The notes beneath the pieces are model-generated. The model was not told where the DNA came from, searched no databases, and worked only from the letters and a program-made list of their open reading frames with translations. 64,000 bases of DNA from Devosia marina (GTDB lineage: Bacteria > Pseudomonadota > Alphaproteobacteria > Rhizobiales > Devosiaceae), in NCBI RefSeq assembly GCF_009758415.1, contig NZ_WQRF01000002.1, positions 496,001 through 560,000 of the forward strand. Reading direction: 5' to 3'. The position numbers and the translations under genes are program-made. This document shows, piece by piece, positions 26,645-35,571 of this stretch (positions within the stretch are counted from its first letter, which is position 1; every line of letters starts with the position of its first letter).

Positions 26645-27003
26645 TGCGGCCCTCGGCCCGTAAGATCGAACAGGCCATTGCCGCTGTTGAAGATGCGGCG
26701 GCAAAGCGGCAACCGCTTGTTTGCCCTTTGTGCGACCGGCCCATTCCGCCTGAGGCCAGATCGAGCCGGCATCACCTCGTGCCACGACTCAAGGGCGGCA
26801 CGCACATGGGCACGGTGCGCCTGCACCAGATCTGTCACAATGCCATTCATGCCCGGTTTTCAGAGGCCGAATTGGCCAGCAGGCTCGCCGATATCGACAG
26901 CCTCAAGGCCGATCCGGAAATCGCGGAGTTCGTGGCATGGGTGAGAACCAAACCACCGGCTTTCCACGCGCAAACGCGGAGAACGCGCAAGCGAAAAGCA
27001 TAG
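26644..27003 (+). CDS. HNH endonuclease domain protein
   Basis: A 119-residue basic protein. A CPLC knuckle at about residues 27-30 precedes the HNH region: the first HH pair in SSRHHLVPRLKGG, then VRLHQICHNAIHARF, giving the H-N-H pattern with a zinc site (CPLC and further ligands). The C-terminus is helical and basic. It overlaps the VOC gene stop (TGATG). No methyltransferase partner of a restriction system is seen; its neighbours are rRNA methylase genes. The substrate is unknown. Confidence 0.8.
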   Translation: MRPSARKIEQAIAAVEDAAAKRQPLVCPLCDRPIPPEARSSRHHLVPRLKGGTHMGTVRLHQICHNAIHARFSEAELASRLADIDSLKADPEIAEFVAWVRTKPPAFHAQTRRTRKRKA

Positions 27004-27006
27004 GCG

Positions 27007-27855
27007 CTACTCCCCCGCCACCCAATCGATGCGCCATTGCCCGCGACCTTCGTCGCTCAGCAGCTCCGCCAGCACCGGCAGAACCTTGCGCATTTCCTCT
27101 TCCAGCACAAAGGGCGGGTTGACCACCACCATGCCTGTGCCGTGCAAGCGCGGCGGTTCGGAAGGTGCCCTGATGGTGAGTTCCAACCGCAGGATTTTTG
27201 GAATACCGGTCTTTTTGAGGGCTTTGGCATAGGTCTCGACCTCGCCCGGCTCCTTGATCGGATACCAATAGGCGTAGGTGCCGCCAGGCCAGCGCTTGTG
27301 CGCTTTTTCGAGGCTCTGCACCATGCGGGTAAATTCGCCCTTTTCCTCGAAGGGCGGATCGACCAGTACGAGGCCCCGCTTTTCCTTGGGCGGCAAATGG
27401 GTGCCGAAAATGTTCCAGGCATCGAGCTGGGTGATGCGGGTCTGGAAATCGCCGGTGAAATTTTCCTTGAGGCGATTGGCGTCCATGGGATGGAGCTCGA
27501 ATGCCATCAGCCGGTCCTGCTCGCGCAGCATGTGCCGGGTGATGAAGGGCGAGCCAGGATAATAGCGCAGATTGCCATCGGGGTTTTGCGCACGCACCGC
27601 ATCGAGATAGGGCGCGAGCAATTCGGCCACGGGAGGAGGCAGATCGGCGGCCATGACCCGGTCAATGCCGTCGCGCCATTCCCCGGTGCGCTCGGCCATG
27701 TCGCCAAAAAGGTCATAAATCCCCAGCCCGGCATGGGTGTCGATCACCCGGAAGGCCGCGTCCTTGCGCATCAGATAGGTCAGAATTCGGGTGAGGATGG
27801 TATGCTTGACCACATCGGCAAAATTGCCGGCGTGGAAGGCGTGCCGGTAATTCAC
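27007..27855 (-). CDS. rlmJ: 23S rRNA (adenine(2030)-N6)-methyltransferase
   Basis: It methylates A2030 of 23S rRNA in E. coli. NYRHAFHAGNFADVVKH opens the family, RVIDTHAGLGIYDL carries the SAM-binding region, and LVLVDPPFEEKGEF holds the DPPF catalytic tetrad near residue 163. 282 residues. The start is GTG at 27855, one base after the LysE stop, so translation is likely coupled to lysE-type exporter synthesis. It converges on the HNH gene with a 3-base gap. Confidence 0.93.
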   Translation of the reverse strand: MNYRHAFHAGNFADVVKHTILTRILTYLMRKDAAFRVIDTHAGLGIYDLFGDMAERTGEWRDGIDRVMAADLPPPVAELLAPYLDAVRAQNPDGNLRYYPGSPFITRHMLREQDRLMAFELHPMDANRLKENFTGDFQTRITQLDAWNIFGTHLPPKEKRGLVLVDPPFEEKGEFTRMVQSLEKAHKRWPGGTYAYWYPIKEPGEVETYAKALKKTGIPKILRLELTIRAPSEPPRLHGTGMVVVNPPFVLEEEMRKVLPVLAELLSDEGRGQWRIDWVAGE

Positions 27856-27856
27856 G

Positions 27857-28504
27857 TCACTTCCGTCCTTCAGCGAGAAGAATGGTTGCGGCAAAGGCCA
27901 TGAAGACGGCGGCAAAGCTCCAGTTGAGGGCTTTGCCGACCCAGGCATTTTCCTTCAGCGTCCGGGTCAGCCATTCGGCGAACAGCACGATGGCAATGAC
28001 GACGGGGATGGACACCACGACGAACTCGAACCCCAGAAACAGCAGCTTGCCGGCAGCGTGGGGGTCGGCGGCCGAGACGAATTGGGGCAGGAAGGTTACG
28101 AAAAACAGGGCGATCTTGGGATTGGTCAAGTTGATCCCGAGGCCGGTAAGATAGGATTTCCGCCAACTCGGTTGCTTGCCGGCCTGTTTGACCACCAGCA
28201 TGCCCCCGCCGTCCCGAATAGCCTGGATGGCGAGCCAAACCAGATAGAGCGCGCCGACAATTTTCAGCACCCAGAAGGCGGCCGGCGCCGTTACGATCAG
28301 CACCGAGATGCCGAAAGCCACCAGCATGGTGTGAATGCCGATGCCGGTAATGGCGCCCAGTACGGTGGCATAGCCATGGCTTCGGCCCCAATTCATGGTG
28401 CGCGAGACGAACAGCGCCATGTCTGGCCCGGGCGTGACGGCGAGCACAAAGGCGGCCAGGGCAAAGGCAAGAATGACGGGCAGGTCGGGGATGAAAGCGG
28501 GCAT
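27857..28504 (-). CDS. LysE/RhtB family amino-acid exporter
   Basis: A 215-residue inner-membrane transporter with about six helices. TPGPDMALFVSRTMNWGRSHG near residue 25 is the LysE/RhtB signature; the central LTGLGINLTNPKIALFFVTFLPQF is likewise typical. Substrates are usually neutral or basic amino acids, but this member is unassigned. The stop codon is one base before the rlmJ start. It is divergent neither from nor into its upstream neighbour; both read on the minus strand. Confidence 0.9.
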   Translation of the reverse strand: MPAFIPDLPVILAFALAAFVLAVTPGPDMALFVSRTMNWGRSHGYATVLGAITGIGIHTMLVAFGISVLIVTAPAAFWVLKIVGALYLVWLAIQAIRDGGGMLVVKQAGKQPSWRKSYLTGLGINLTNPKIALFFVTFLPQFVSAADPHAAGKLLFLGFEFVVVSIPVVIAIVLFAEWLTRTLKENAWVGKALNWSFAAVFMAFAATILLAEGRK

Positions 28505-28600
28505 GGCGAGCTCGTTCTGTTGGCGCGGAAAATGGCAGAGTTCGCGCCCTCATGAAAGGCAGGTTGGGCATGAATCCGGAGGATTACGCCACAACATGGG

Positions 28601-29683
28601 CTATTGCGCGTTAAAGTAGGCGGCCGCAATCGTGTCGAGGAACGTTTCCTCGCTCTGCTGGTTGCCGTTGATCATGATCACCAAGGTCGTTCCCGTTTGG
28701 GGGTAATGACGCGTGTCGGACTCAAATCCATCATAGCCGCCACTATGGCCATACCAGGGGCCGAATGCGTCCTCTTCCAACCCCATGCCAAGTCCATAGG
28801 TTTCTTCTTGCCCCGATCCTGACGTCATGTCCCGAAGGCTCTCGGGGCCAAGTATGGATTTGCGGACAAACAGGGTGTCAAGAAACTGGGCAAGGTCGCC
28901 GGCAGTCATCGTCAACGGGCCATCGGCCAATGCGCTGGCCCAGGCCAGCTCCGACATGTCCAGGCCTGCGCTATAGCCATGCGCCGCAACCGAAGTGTCT
29001 GTGGGTCGCCCCACCGACGTTTGCCTCATGCCGGCCTTGGAGAAGACCTTGGTTTCAAGGGCAGCCTCAAGCGAGCCTGCGACTTTCTCGAGAATGTGGC
29101 CGAGCAAGACGTAGTTGGTGTTGGAGTATTCAAAGCCTTCGTCCGGCGGAAAATCGGGATCTATGCCGTAGACATAGTGCAGCGCATCCGCAGGCGTAAA
29201 CACTTTGGTGGGATCATCAAGGCTGTCCTCAAAAAAGGCATCATCAAGGTAGTCGGGCAGACCTGAGGTATGGTCGAGCAATTGCCGCAGGGTCACAACA
29301 TCTGCATTGGCCAGTTGAGTGATATCGGGCAGGTCCGAAATCAGCGGCCAGACCGATGCGTCCAGGTCCAATATGCCGTCTTCGACATAAGCAAGAATGG
29401 CCGCTGCCACGGCCATCTTGCCTGCGGAAGCAGCGTAAAAGCTGGTGAGGGCCGTGACGGGGCGCTGCGTTGAGCGTTCGGCAATCCCGGATGCCAGCAC
29501 CATATCCGTTTCCCCGTCGCGTATCGCCAGCACCCCGCCGTCAATGCCTTCTGTGGCGAGGAAGGTGTCGAGTGCTTCCTGCGCTATCCTGCCGAGCGCA
29601 GTTTCGTTCGCCGTTGCGGCCAATGGGGATACGACGAGCAGAAGCGACAGCAGGAAAGCACGAGCGACGGCAGTTTGGGGCAT
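28601..29683 (-). CDS. Secreted serine hydrolase, beta-lactamase class C / penicillin-binding-like
   Basis: A 360-residue protein with an N-terminal signal peptide (MPQTAVARAFLLSLLLVVSP with cleavage after about residue 25). The catalytic S-x-x-K is in ASAGKMA, the Y-x-N in YSNTNY, and the third motif is HSGG rather than KTG, as is usual for serine hydrolases of this group. It could be an esterase, a D-peptidase or a beta-lactamase-like enzyme. The ATG at 29683 is chosen since it starts the signal peptide. Confidence 0.88.
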   Translation of the reverse strand: MPQTAVARAFLLSLLLVVSPLAATANETALGRIAQEALDTFLATEGIDGGVLAIRDGETDMVLASGIAERSTQRPVTALTSFYAASAGKMAVAAAILAYVEDGILDLDASVWPLISDLPDITQLANADVVTLRQLLDHTSGLPDYLDDAFFEDSLDDPTKVFTPADALHYVYGIDPDFPPDEGFEYSNTNYVLLGHILEKVAGSLEAALETKVFSKAGMRQTSVGRPTDTSVAAHGYSAGLDMSELAWASALADGPLTMTAGDLAQFLDTLFVRKSILGPESLRDMTSGSGQEETYGLGMGLEEDAFGPWYGHSGGYDGFESDTRHYPQTGTTLVIMINGNQQSEETFLDTIAAAYFNAQ

Positions 29684-29757
29684 GTCGGCGGGGGTCCGGC
29701 GGTGAGCGATGGGCAATGGGCGACCATTGCATCAAAGTCGTAGGCTGGCCAGTGCGG

Positions 29758-30222
29758 CTAGATCGGCAATTCCCGACCGGCCTTGATCGTCTCCATCGGG
29801 ACGTCGGTCTTGACCGACTGGACGGAAGGGATGCGCATCAGATGGTCGGACTGAAAGCGCCAATAGGCGTGCAGGTCCGTGGTGACGATGCGCAGAATTG
29901 CGTCGCACTCCCCGGTGGTAAGATAGCATTCCACTACTTCAGGATAGTTTCGCACCGTCTCGGCAAACAAATTGGTGGTTTCGGCATGCTGGGTCTTGAA
30001 CCAGATGCGGGCAAAGACCGTTAGCCCCAGCCCCAGCTTGGGACCATTGAGCACCGCCACATATTGGTCGATGACGCCTTTTTCCTCGAGCAGCTTGACC
30101 CGCCTCAGGCAGGGCGAGGGGGACAGGCCCACCGCATTGGCCAGCTCGACATTGGACATGCGGCCATTGCGCTGCAATGCTCTGAGGATCCGGCGGTCAA
30201 TGGCGTCAAGCGTTTCTGGCAT
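29758..30222 (-). CDS. Lrp/AsnC-family transcriptional regulator
   Basis: A 154-residue regulator with an N-terminal helix-turn-helix (RRILRALQRNGRMSNVELAN then GLSPSPCLRRVKLLEEKGVI) and a C-terminal RAM ligand-sensing domain with GECDAILRIVTTDL. It is divergent from argG, with the palindrome TGGCACGATGTGCCA 26 bases upstream of its start. The ligand is probably an amino acid, as in other Lrp proteins, and argG is a candidate target by position only. Confidence 0.93.
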   Translation of the reverse strand: MPETLDAIDRRILRALQRNGRMSNVELANAVGLSPSPCLRRVKLLEEKGVIDQYVAVLNGPKLGLGLTVFARIWFKTQHAETTNLFAETVRNYPEVVECYLTTGECDAILRIVTTDLHAYWRFQSDHLMRIPSVQSVKTDVPMETIKAGRELPI

Positions 30223-30247
30223 TTTCCGCCCTACAGATATTCACAGT

Positions 30248-30262
30248 TGGCACGATGTGCCA
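30248..30262. promoter_or_regulatory. 15-base palindrome in the lrp-argG divergent region
   Basis: TGGCAC-GAT-GTGCCA is a perfect inverted repeat with 6-base arms. It lies 26 bases before the Lrp-type gene and 88 before argG. Length and symmetry fit a dimeric regulator such as Lrp, but this is inferred from position. Confidence 0.5.
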
Positions 30263-30349
30263 CAAACTGCGCAATCGCCGCGATGATAGCAAGTTCATTG
30301 CGCGATTTCGAGCGTATCCTTTCACCATTAGATCCTTGGGGAACACATC

Positions 30350-31573
30350 ATGGCGAATGAGATCAAGAAAGTCGTGCTGGCCTATTCGGGGGGGCTGGAC
30401 ACCTCCATCATCCTGAAATGGCTGCAGGAAACCTATAATTGCGAAGTGGTGACCTTCACCGCCGATCTGGGCCAGGGCGAAGAGCTGGAGCCGGCGCGCA
30501 AGAAGGCCGAAATGTTCGGCATCAAGGACATCCGCATCGAGGATCTGCGCGAGGAATTCGTGCGCGATTTCGTATTCCCCATGTTCCGCGCCAATGCCGT
30601 TTATGAAGGTGTCTATCTGCTCGGTACCTCGATTGCCCGACCGCTGATTTCCAAGCGGCTGATTGAAATCGCGCAGGAGACCGGCGCAGACGCCATCGCT
30701 CACGGCGCCACGGGCAAGGGCAATGACCAGGTGCGGTTTGAACTGACCGCCAATGCGCTCGACCCCTCCATCAAGGTCATCGCGCCCTGGCGGGAGTGGG
30801 ATCTGCGCTCGCGCACCGCGCTGCTCAACTATGCCGAAAAGCACCAGATCCCGATTGCCAAGGACAAGCGCGGCGAAGCGCCGTTCTCGGTCGACGCCAA
30901 TCTGTTGCACACGTCCTCAGAAGGCATGGTTCTCGAAGACCCCGCCGTGCCCTTCCCCGACTATGTGCCGCAGCGAACAGTCGATCCGGAGAAGGCTCCC
31001 GACACCCCCGAGACCATTACCATCGGCTTTGAGAAGGGCGATGCGGTCTCGATCAATGGCGAAAAGCTTTCCCCGGCAACCCTGCTGACCAAGCTTAACG
31101 AGCTGGGCGGCAAGCATGGCATCGGCCGGCTTGATCTGGTGGAAAACCGCTTCGTTGGCATGAAGTCGCGCGGACTTTATGAGACGCCAGGCGGCACCAT
31201 CCTGCTTGTGGCGCATCGCGGCATCGAGTCGATCACCCTCGATCGGGGCGAGGCGCATCTGAAAGATGAGCTCATGCCCAAATATGCCGAGCTGATCTAC
31301 AACGGCTTCTGGTACTCGCCCGAGCGCGAAATGCTGCAGGCATTGATCGACAAGAGCCAGCAATTCGTCACCGGTGAAGTCACCGTCAAGCTCTACAAGG
31401 GGTCGGCCAATGTGGTGGCGCGCACCTCGCCTCACAGCCTTTATTCGGAGGATCTGGTGACCTTCGAGGAAGGCGCTGTGGCCTATGATCACAAAGACGC
31501 CGAGGGCTTCATCCGCCTCAACGGCCTGCGCCTGAAGACCTGGGCCGCCCGCAACGCCAAGGCGCGGGGCTGA
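30350..31573 (+). CDS. argG: Argininosuccinate synthase
   Basis: It ligates citrulline and aspartate using ATP, the step before ArgH. The PP-loop motif AYSGGLDTS is at residues 11-19, with [33 protein letters not shown] and [13 protein letters not shown] in the substrate pocket. 407 residues fits the family. ATG at 30350 follows GGGGAACAC. It ends with a terminator-like stem and is separate from argH at 17472-18944. Confidence 0.96.
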   Translation: MANEIKKVVLAYSGGLDTSIILKWLQETYNCEVVTFTADLGQGEELEPARKKAEMFGIKDIRIEDLREEFVRDFVFPMFRANAVYEGVYLLGTSIARPLISKRLIEIAQETGADAIAHGATGKGNDQVRFELTANALDPSIKVIAPWREWDLRSRTALLNYAEKHQIPIAKDKRGEAPFSVDANLLHTSSEGMVLEDPAVPFPDYVPQRTVDPEKAPDTPETITIGFEKGDAVSINGEKLSPATLLTKLNELGGKHGIGRLDLVENRFVGMKSRGLYETPGGTILLVAHRGIESITLDRGEAHLKDELMPKYAELIYNGFWYSPEREMLQALIDKSQQFVTGEVTVKLYKGSANVVARTSPHSLYSEDLVTFEEGAVAYDHKDAEGFIRLNGLRLKTWAARNAKARG

Positions 31574-31581
31574 ACCACAAG

Positions 31582-31622
31582 CTGGCGGGTGCTTTGCGTA
31601 CCCGCCAGTTCGGCAATTTTCA
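31582..31622 (+). terminator. Stem-loop terminator candidate after argG
   Basis: CTGGCGGGT (31582-31590) pairs perfectly with ACCCGCCAG (31600-31608), a 9-bp stem with a 9-base loop. The T-rich stretch TTCGGCAATTTTCATT follows. It lies 9 bases after the argG stop. Confidence 0.7.
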
Positions 31623-31709
31623 TTCGAACATGCCTATTTAATTCCCCGTTAAGCGACGGTGACTAGTTTTTCGCCAGCGTCGCGGATTGACTTTTGGACG
31701 GGGGGTTCG

Positions 31710-33836
31710 ATGCGCTCAGATGACGCCGGTAGCACTGGGGATGTGGCCGACACTCTGCTGCTCGATGCGGCGCTGGAGAGCATTCCCTATGGCTTTTGTG
31801 TCTGGTCGCCGCAGTTCCGCCTCGTCATGTGGAACGAGCACTATCGCGATTTCTACGGCTTCTCCAAGGATGCCATTTATCGCGGCATGACACTCGAGGA
31901 CGTGGTGCATCTCTCGGCAAGGCTGGGCAATCATCCTGGCCAGGGCCCCGAAGCCTTCTACGAACACTATACCAGCGAACTCTTGGCCAATCGCAGTGGC
32001 GCGCGGCACAAGGCGCAGGAATTGGTGCATGGCGGCCGCATTATCGAAACCGCTCATGTCTATTCGGAAAAGCTGGGCTGGGTGGTGACCCATGAAGATA
32101 TCACCGACGAAATCGCCCGCTCCGAAAGCCAGCAGAAGCGCAAGCTGGAACTGGAGCGGCAGAACATCCGCCTGGACGCGGCGGTCAACAATATCTCGAT
32201 TGGCCTGTGCATGATGGATGCGCGCGGGCGGCTGGTCATCTGCAACGAGCCCTATGCGCGCATCTACAATCTACCCATCCATCTGCTCAAGCCCGGCAGT
32301 CAGCTTGAGGACATTCTGAGCCATCTGTTCGATGAAGGCATGTCCACCGGCGGCACCAAGGATGACTATATTGCCTGGCGCCGCGAGGTGATCGCCCGGC
32401 GCGAATACGGCAAGAATATCCATGAACTCAATGGCCGCACCATTCTGATGCAGCACCATCCGATGAAGGATGGCGGCTGGGTGTCCACCCATGAGGACAT
32501 TACCGAGCAGCGCCAGGCCGAGGCCCGCATCCAGCATCTGGCGCGGCATGACGCGCTGACCGACCTGCCCAACCGCATCGAGTTTCTCGAACAGATGGCG
32601 CGGGTGGAAGCCGGGCTCAATCGCGGTGAAAAGGCTGCCGTGCTCTATATTGACCTCGATCATTTCAAGGCGGTCAACGACACGCTGGGCCATGCCGTCG
32701 GCGACGAGGTGATCAAGCAGGCGGCGGTCCGCCTCTGGGGCACGACGCGGGAAACCGACCTGCTTGCGCGGCTGGGCGGCGACGAATTCGCCCTGCTGCT
32801 CCGGCCGGTCGAGGGGAGCGATCTGGCGGCCAAGGTGGCAGACCGGATCGTCAAGGCCATGCGCGCCCCGATGAATATTGGTGGCCAGCAGATCGAGATC
32901 GGCGCCTCGGTGGGCATTGCCGTGGGGCCGGGCGATGGCACCAGCACCGATCAACTGGTCAAGAATGCCGACCTGGCGCTCTACAAGGCCAAGTCCGAAG
33001 GGCGCTCCACCTATCACTTCTTTGAAGCCGGCATGGATGCCAAGCTCCAGCAACGCCGCTCGATCGAGGCAGGCCTGCGCATGGCCATGCAGCGCGAGGA
33101 ATTGCGCCTGATGTTCCAGCCGCTGCTGGGGCTGGAGGAAAACCGCGTCAATTGTGTCGAGGCGCTGCTGCGCTGGGACCATGACGATCGAACCATTTCG
33201 CCAACAGAATTCGTCCCGGTGGCCGAGGAAACCGGCCTGATTGTGCCAATTGGGGAATGGGTACTGCACGAGGCCTGTAGAGCCGCTGCCACTTGGCCAG
33301 GCGATGTTCGGGTGGCGGTCAATCTCTCACCAGTGCAATTTCGGCACAAGGATCTGGTGGGGCAGGTCAAGTCGGCCTTGCTGGCCGCCGGGCTCGAACC
33401 AACCCGGTTGGAGCTCGAAATCACCGAAAGTCTGCTACTGACTGAGAGTGAAAGCACCACTGATGCCCTGCACGAATTGCGGTCCATGGGAGTGCGGGTC
33501 TCGCTGGACGATTTCGGCACCGGCTATTCCTCGCTGAGCTATCTGCGCAGCTTCCCGTTCGACAAGATCAAGATCGACCGCAGCTTCATGGCTGATCTGA
33601 CCACCCGCGCCGACAGCCAGGCCATCATCAAGGCCGTTATTGGCCTGGGGCAGTCGTTGGGCATGTCGACCACCGCTGAAGGCGTGGAGACCGAGGAGCA
33701 ATTGGCCATGGTGCGCGAACATGGCGCCTCAGAGGTACAGGGCTTCCTGTTCTCCCCGCCCCTGCACCCGGCAGCCCTGGCCAATCTGTTGCATTCGGAG
33801 GCGGCCAAGGCATTGGCCAGCCGCAAGGCGTCGTAA
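31710..33836 (+). CDS. PAS-PAS-GGDEF-EAL protein (bifunctional c-di-GMP enzyme candidate)
   Basis: A 708-residue soluble protein. Two PAS-like domains (about 15-130 and 160-280) precede GGDEF (356-360) and EAL (484-486). The inhibitory I-site RETD sits five residues before GGDEF. EAL catalytic residues look complete: EALLRW, NLSP, EITES, DDFGTGYSS, KIDRSF and AEGVE. It could make or break c-di-GMP in response to a PAS ligand. The ATG at 31710 has GGGGGG about 5 bases upstream, preferred over the GTG at 31659. Confidence 0.9.
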   Translation: MRSDDAGSTGDVADTLLLDAALESIPYGFCVWSPQFRLVMWNEHYRDFYGFSKDAIYRGMTLEDVVHLSARLGNHPGQGPEAFYEHYTSELLANRSGARHKAQELVHGGRIIETAHVYSEKLGWVVTHEDITDEIARSESQQKRKLELERQNIRLDAAVNNISIGLCMMDARGRLVICNEPYARIYNLPIHLLKPGSQLEDILSHLFDEGMSTGGTKDDYIAWRREVIARREYGKNIHELNGRTILMQHHPMKDGGWVSTHEDITEQRQAEARIQHLARHDALTDLPNRIEFLEQMARVEAGLNRGEKAAVLYIDLDHFKAVNDTLGHAVGDEVIKQAAVRLWGTTRETDLLARLGGDEFALLLRPVEGSDLAAKVADRIVKAMRAPMNIGGQQIEIGASVGIAVGPGDGTSTDQLVKNADLALYKAKSEGRSTYHFFEAGMDAKLQQRRSIEAGLRMAMQREELRLMFQPLLGLEENRVNCVEALLRWDHDDRTISPTEFVPVAEETGLIVPIGEWVLHEACRAAATWPGDVRVAVNLSPVQFRHKDLVGQVKSALLAAGLEPTRLELEITESLLLTESESTTDALHELRSMGVRVSLDDFGTGYSSLSYLRSFPFDKIKIDRSFMADLTTRADSQAIIKAVIGLGQSLGMSTTAEGVETEEQLAMVREHGASEVQGFLFSPPLHPAALANLLHSEAAKALASRKAS

Positions 33837-33879
33837 ACCGCGCTTGTCGCGGTCGGGGCAGGCTGGCAATCTCTGGCTT

Positions 33880-34479
33880 ATGCCAATGCAGAATTTTGCC
33901 AAGCTGATTGCCATTGCCCGCCGCGAAGCCGGCGCGATGCAGGCTGAGGATGTGGTGCAGGACGCGCTTCTCGTGGCCATCGAACAGGGCCGGGCCGATC
34001 TCGATGACCAGGCCAACCTGCGCTGGTTGAGCGGGGTTGTGCGCAACAAGGCGCGCATGAGCGCACGGGCGGCGCGGCGGCGGCGGCATCGCGATGGGCT
34101 TTGGCACGAAGCCGGTCGCGCCGAGCCCGCCAGCCCAGGCGCGGCTCCCGCCGAGGTGCTGGCCGATCTGCCCAAGGCCCTCAGGGTTGTCGCGGCTCTG
34201 GTGCTGACCGGTCATAACCGGCGCGAGATCGCCTATTTGCTCAACCTGCCCGACACTGCGCTGCGCCAGCGGATCAGCGCCCTCAAGCGCCATCTGGTGG
34301 CCAGGGGACTGGCGGCACCGGAGGAATTGAGCGGGCTGCATCTGGATCTGGCCTATGGCCGCATTCGGGATGTGCTGCTGCCGGCGCTGCTTCGCCATGG
34401 CGGCAGTTTCGCCAGCCACGATCCGGACGGACATTTATTTGTGGTGCGGCGCTCACAAAGCGGCACACCGCGGCAATAG
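33880..34479 (+). CDS. Sigma-70 family RNA polymerase sigma factor (ECF-like)
   Basis: A 199-residue protein. QAEDVVQDALLVAIEQGR near residue 20 is a region 2-like helix, and LVLTGHNRREIAYLLNLPDT then ALRQRISALKRHL forms region 4. It has an extra C-terminal piece of about 60 residues (LDLAYGRIRDVLLPALLRHGG) that is not part of a standard ECF factor. Two ATGs (33880, 33886) are close together. It is followed 48 bases later by two overlapping VOC genes. No anti-sigma gene is adjacent. Confidence 0.78.
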   Translation: MPMQNFAKLIAIARREAGAMQAEDVVQDALLVAIEQGRADLDDQANLRWLSGVVRNKARMSARAARRRRHRDGLWHEAGRAEPASPGAAPAEVLADLPKALRVVAALVLTGHNRREIAYLLNLPDTALRQRISALKRHLVARGLAAPEELSGLHLDLAYGRIRDVLLPALLRHGGSFASHDPDGHLFVVRRSQSGTPRQ

Positions 34480-34527
34480 GCGGGTATCGGCAGCACAATT
34501 GCTGTCGCCAATCCAGAGGACGCCAAT

Positions 34528-34923
34528 ATGCTCTTCAAACCATCCGAGGCCTGCCTCGTTTACCACGCCACTGATCTCGAGCGCAGCGCCCGCTTCTATG
34601 CGGATGTGCTGGGCATAGCCTTCGAGCGGCGCGACGCGGGCGCAGGCCCCTTCCTGTTTGCCCGGCTCAGTGCTGATTTCAGCATCAGTGTCATGCCTGG
34701 CCAGCCGCGACCGGGCAGCAGTCCACTCGTGACCTTCACCCTGGCCGAAGGCGGTATTGCCGATGTCGTGGCCGCCCTGGCCGATTACGGCGCCACCATT
34801 GTTTCGCCGGTCGGCGATGCACCCGATGGCAAGGGCGCGGCCTTTCTGGATCCGGACGGGCACCCCATGGGTCTTTACCAACCACGCGACAAGCCGCTTA
34901 CGCGCAAGGAGACAGCGCAATGA
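34528..34923 (+). CDS. VOC family protein (glyoxalase-like), first of a pair
   Basis: A 131-residue single VOC module: LVYHATDLERSARFYADVLG near residue 10, then GAAFLDPDGHPMGLYQPRDK close to the C-terminus. Metal ligands by position could be His and Glu but the set is not certain. It overlaps the next VOC gene by four bases (ATGA), and the two proteins share the repeat-like pattern, so a heterodimer is possible. Substrate is unknown. Confidence 0.83.
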   Translation: MLFKPSEACLVYHATDLERSARFYADVLGIAFERRDAGAGPFLFARLSADFSISVMPGQPRPGSSPLVTFTLAEGGIADVVAALADYGATIVSPVGDAPDGKGAAFLDPDGHPMGLYQPRDKPLTRKETAQ

Positions 34924-35303
34924 AACTGAAACCAAAAAATGTCAGCATCGTCTTTTATGTCAGCGACATCGCCCGCACCGAGACCTTCTACAACCAGACG
35001 CTTGGGCTCCAGCTCGAGCGGCAGGAGGGGGCCGAGCCGTTCTGGCTGCAGGCGCAGATCGAGAATGGTCCGGACCTGATCTTCTTCCAGATGGAGGGCA
35101 AGCGTGGCGACACCCCCGCCATCGTCTTCGACCTCGATGAAGGCGGGATCGACGATGTGGTCGCCGAACTGGCCCGGCAGGGCGTCAATATCGTCACCCC
35201 GGTTTCCGAGGCGCCGGGCGGCTGGAGCGCCGACTTTCTGGACCCTGATGGCTTTGGTCTTGGGCTCTGGCAAGCGGGCGAATTGCCGCGATCGTTGAAG
35301 TAA
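34920..35303 (+). CDS. VOC family protein (glyoxalase-like), second of a pair
   Basis: A 127-residue VOC module. VSIVFYVSDIARTETFYNQT at the start and SADFLDPDGFGLGLWQAGEL at the end frame the fold; DEGGIDDVVAELARQGVNIV lies in the middle. It is paralogous to the preceding gene, whose stop overlaps its ATG at 34920 (ATGA). Such pairs are common in rhizobia-like genomes. The reaction is not known. Confidence 0.83.
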   Translation: MKLKPKNVSIVFYVSDIARTETFYNQTLGLQLERQEGAEPFWLQAQIENGPDLIFFQMEGKRGDTPAIVFDLDEGGIDDVVAELARQGVNIVTPVSEAPGGWSADFLDPDGFGLGLWQAGELPRSLK

Positions 35304-35308
35304 TAGGG

Positions 35309-35365
35309 GCCGGATTGGCCTTGCCTCGCCTCCTCTCTGGGGGGGCGGTGAGGGGCCAATCCGGC
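35309..35365. repeat. Long hairpin before typA
   Basis: GCCGGATTGGCC (35309-35320) and GGCCAATCCGGC (35354-35365) are perfect 12-base inverted arms around a C/T- then G-rich middle whose CCTCGCC and GGCGGTGAGG segments also nearly pair. It begins 6 bases after the second VOC stop. No T-run follows, so it is either a palindromic element or a Rho-assisted terminator. Confidence 0.6.
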
Positions 35366-35571
35366 ACCGCGCCATCGATTCGCAACCCCGCCCTGCGTCT
35401 CCTGCGCTTGTGGAAAACACCGTTCTGCTGTAAGGCAGCGCCAAATGCGCCCAAACCGGGTTCCTTCCGGACCGGGTGCCGTGTTTATTCCTGCATGGTT
35501 CAGCCGTTTTGTCGCCGCCCTCTATCGCGGCCCAAGGTATTGGGATCATGCCAAAGAGGCCTGATCCACAT

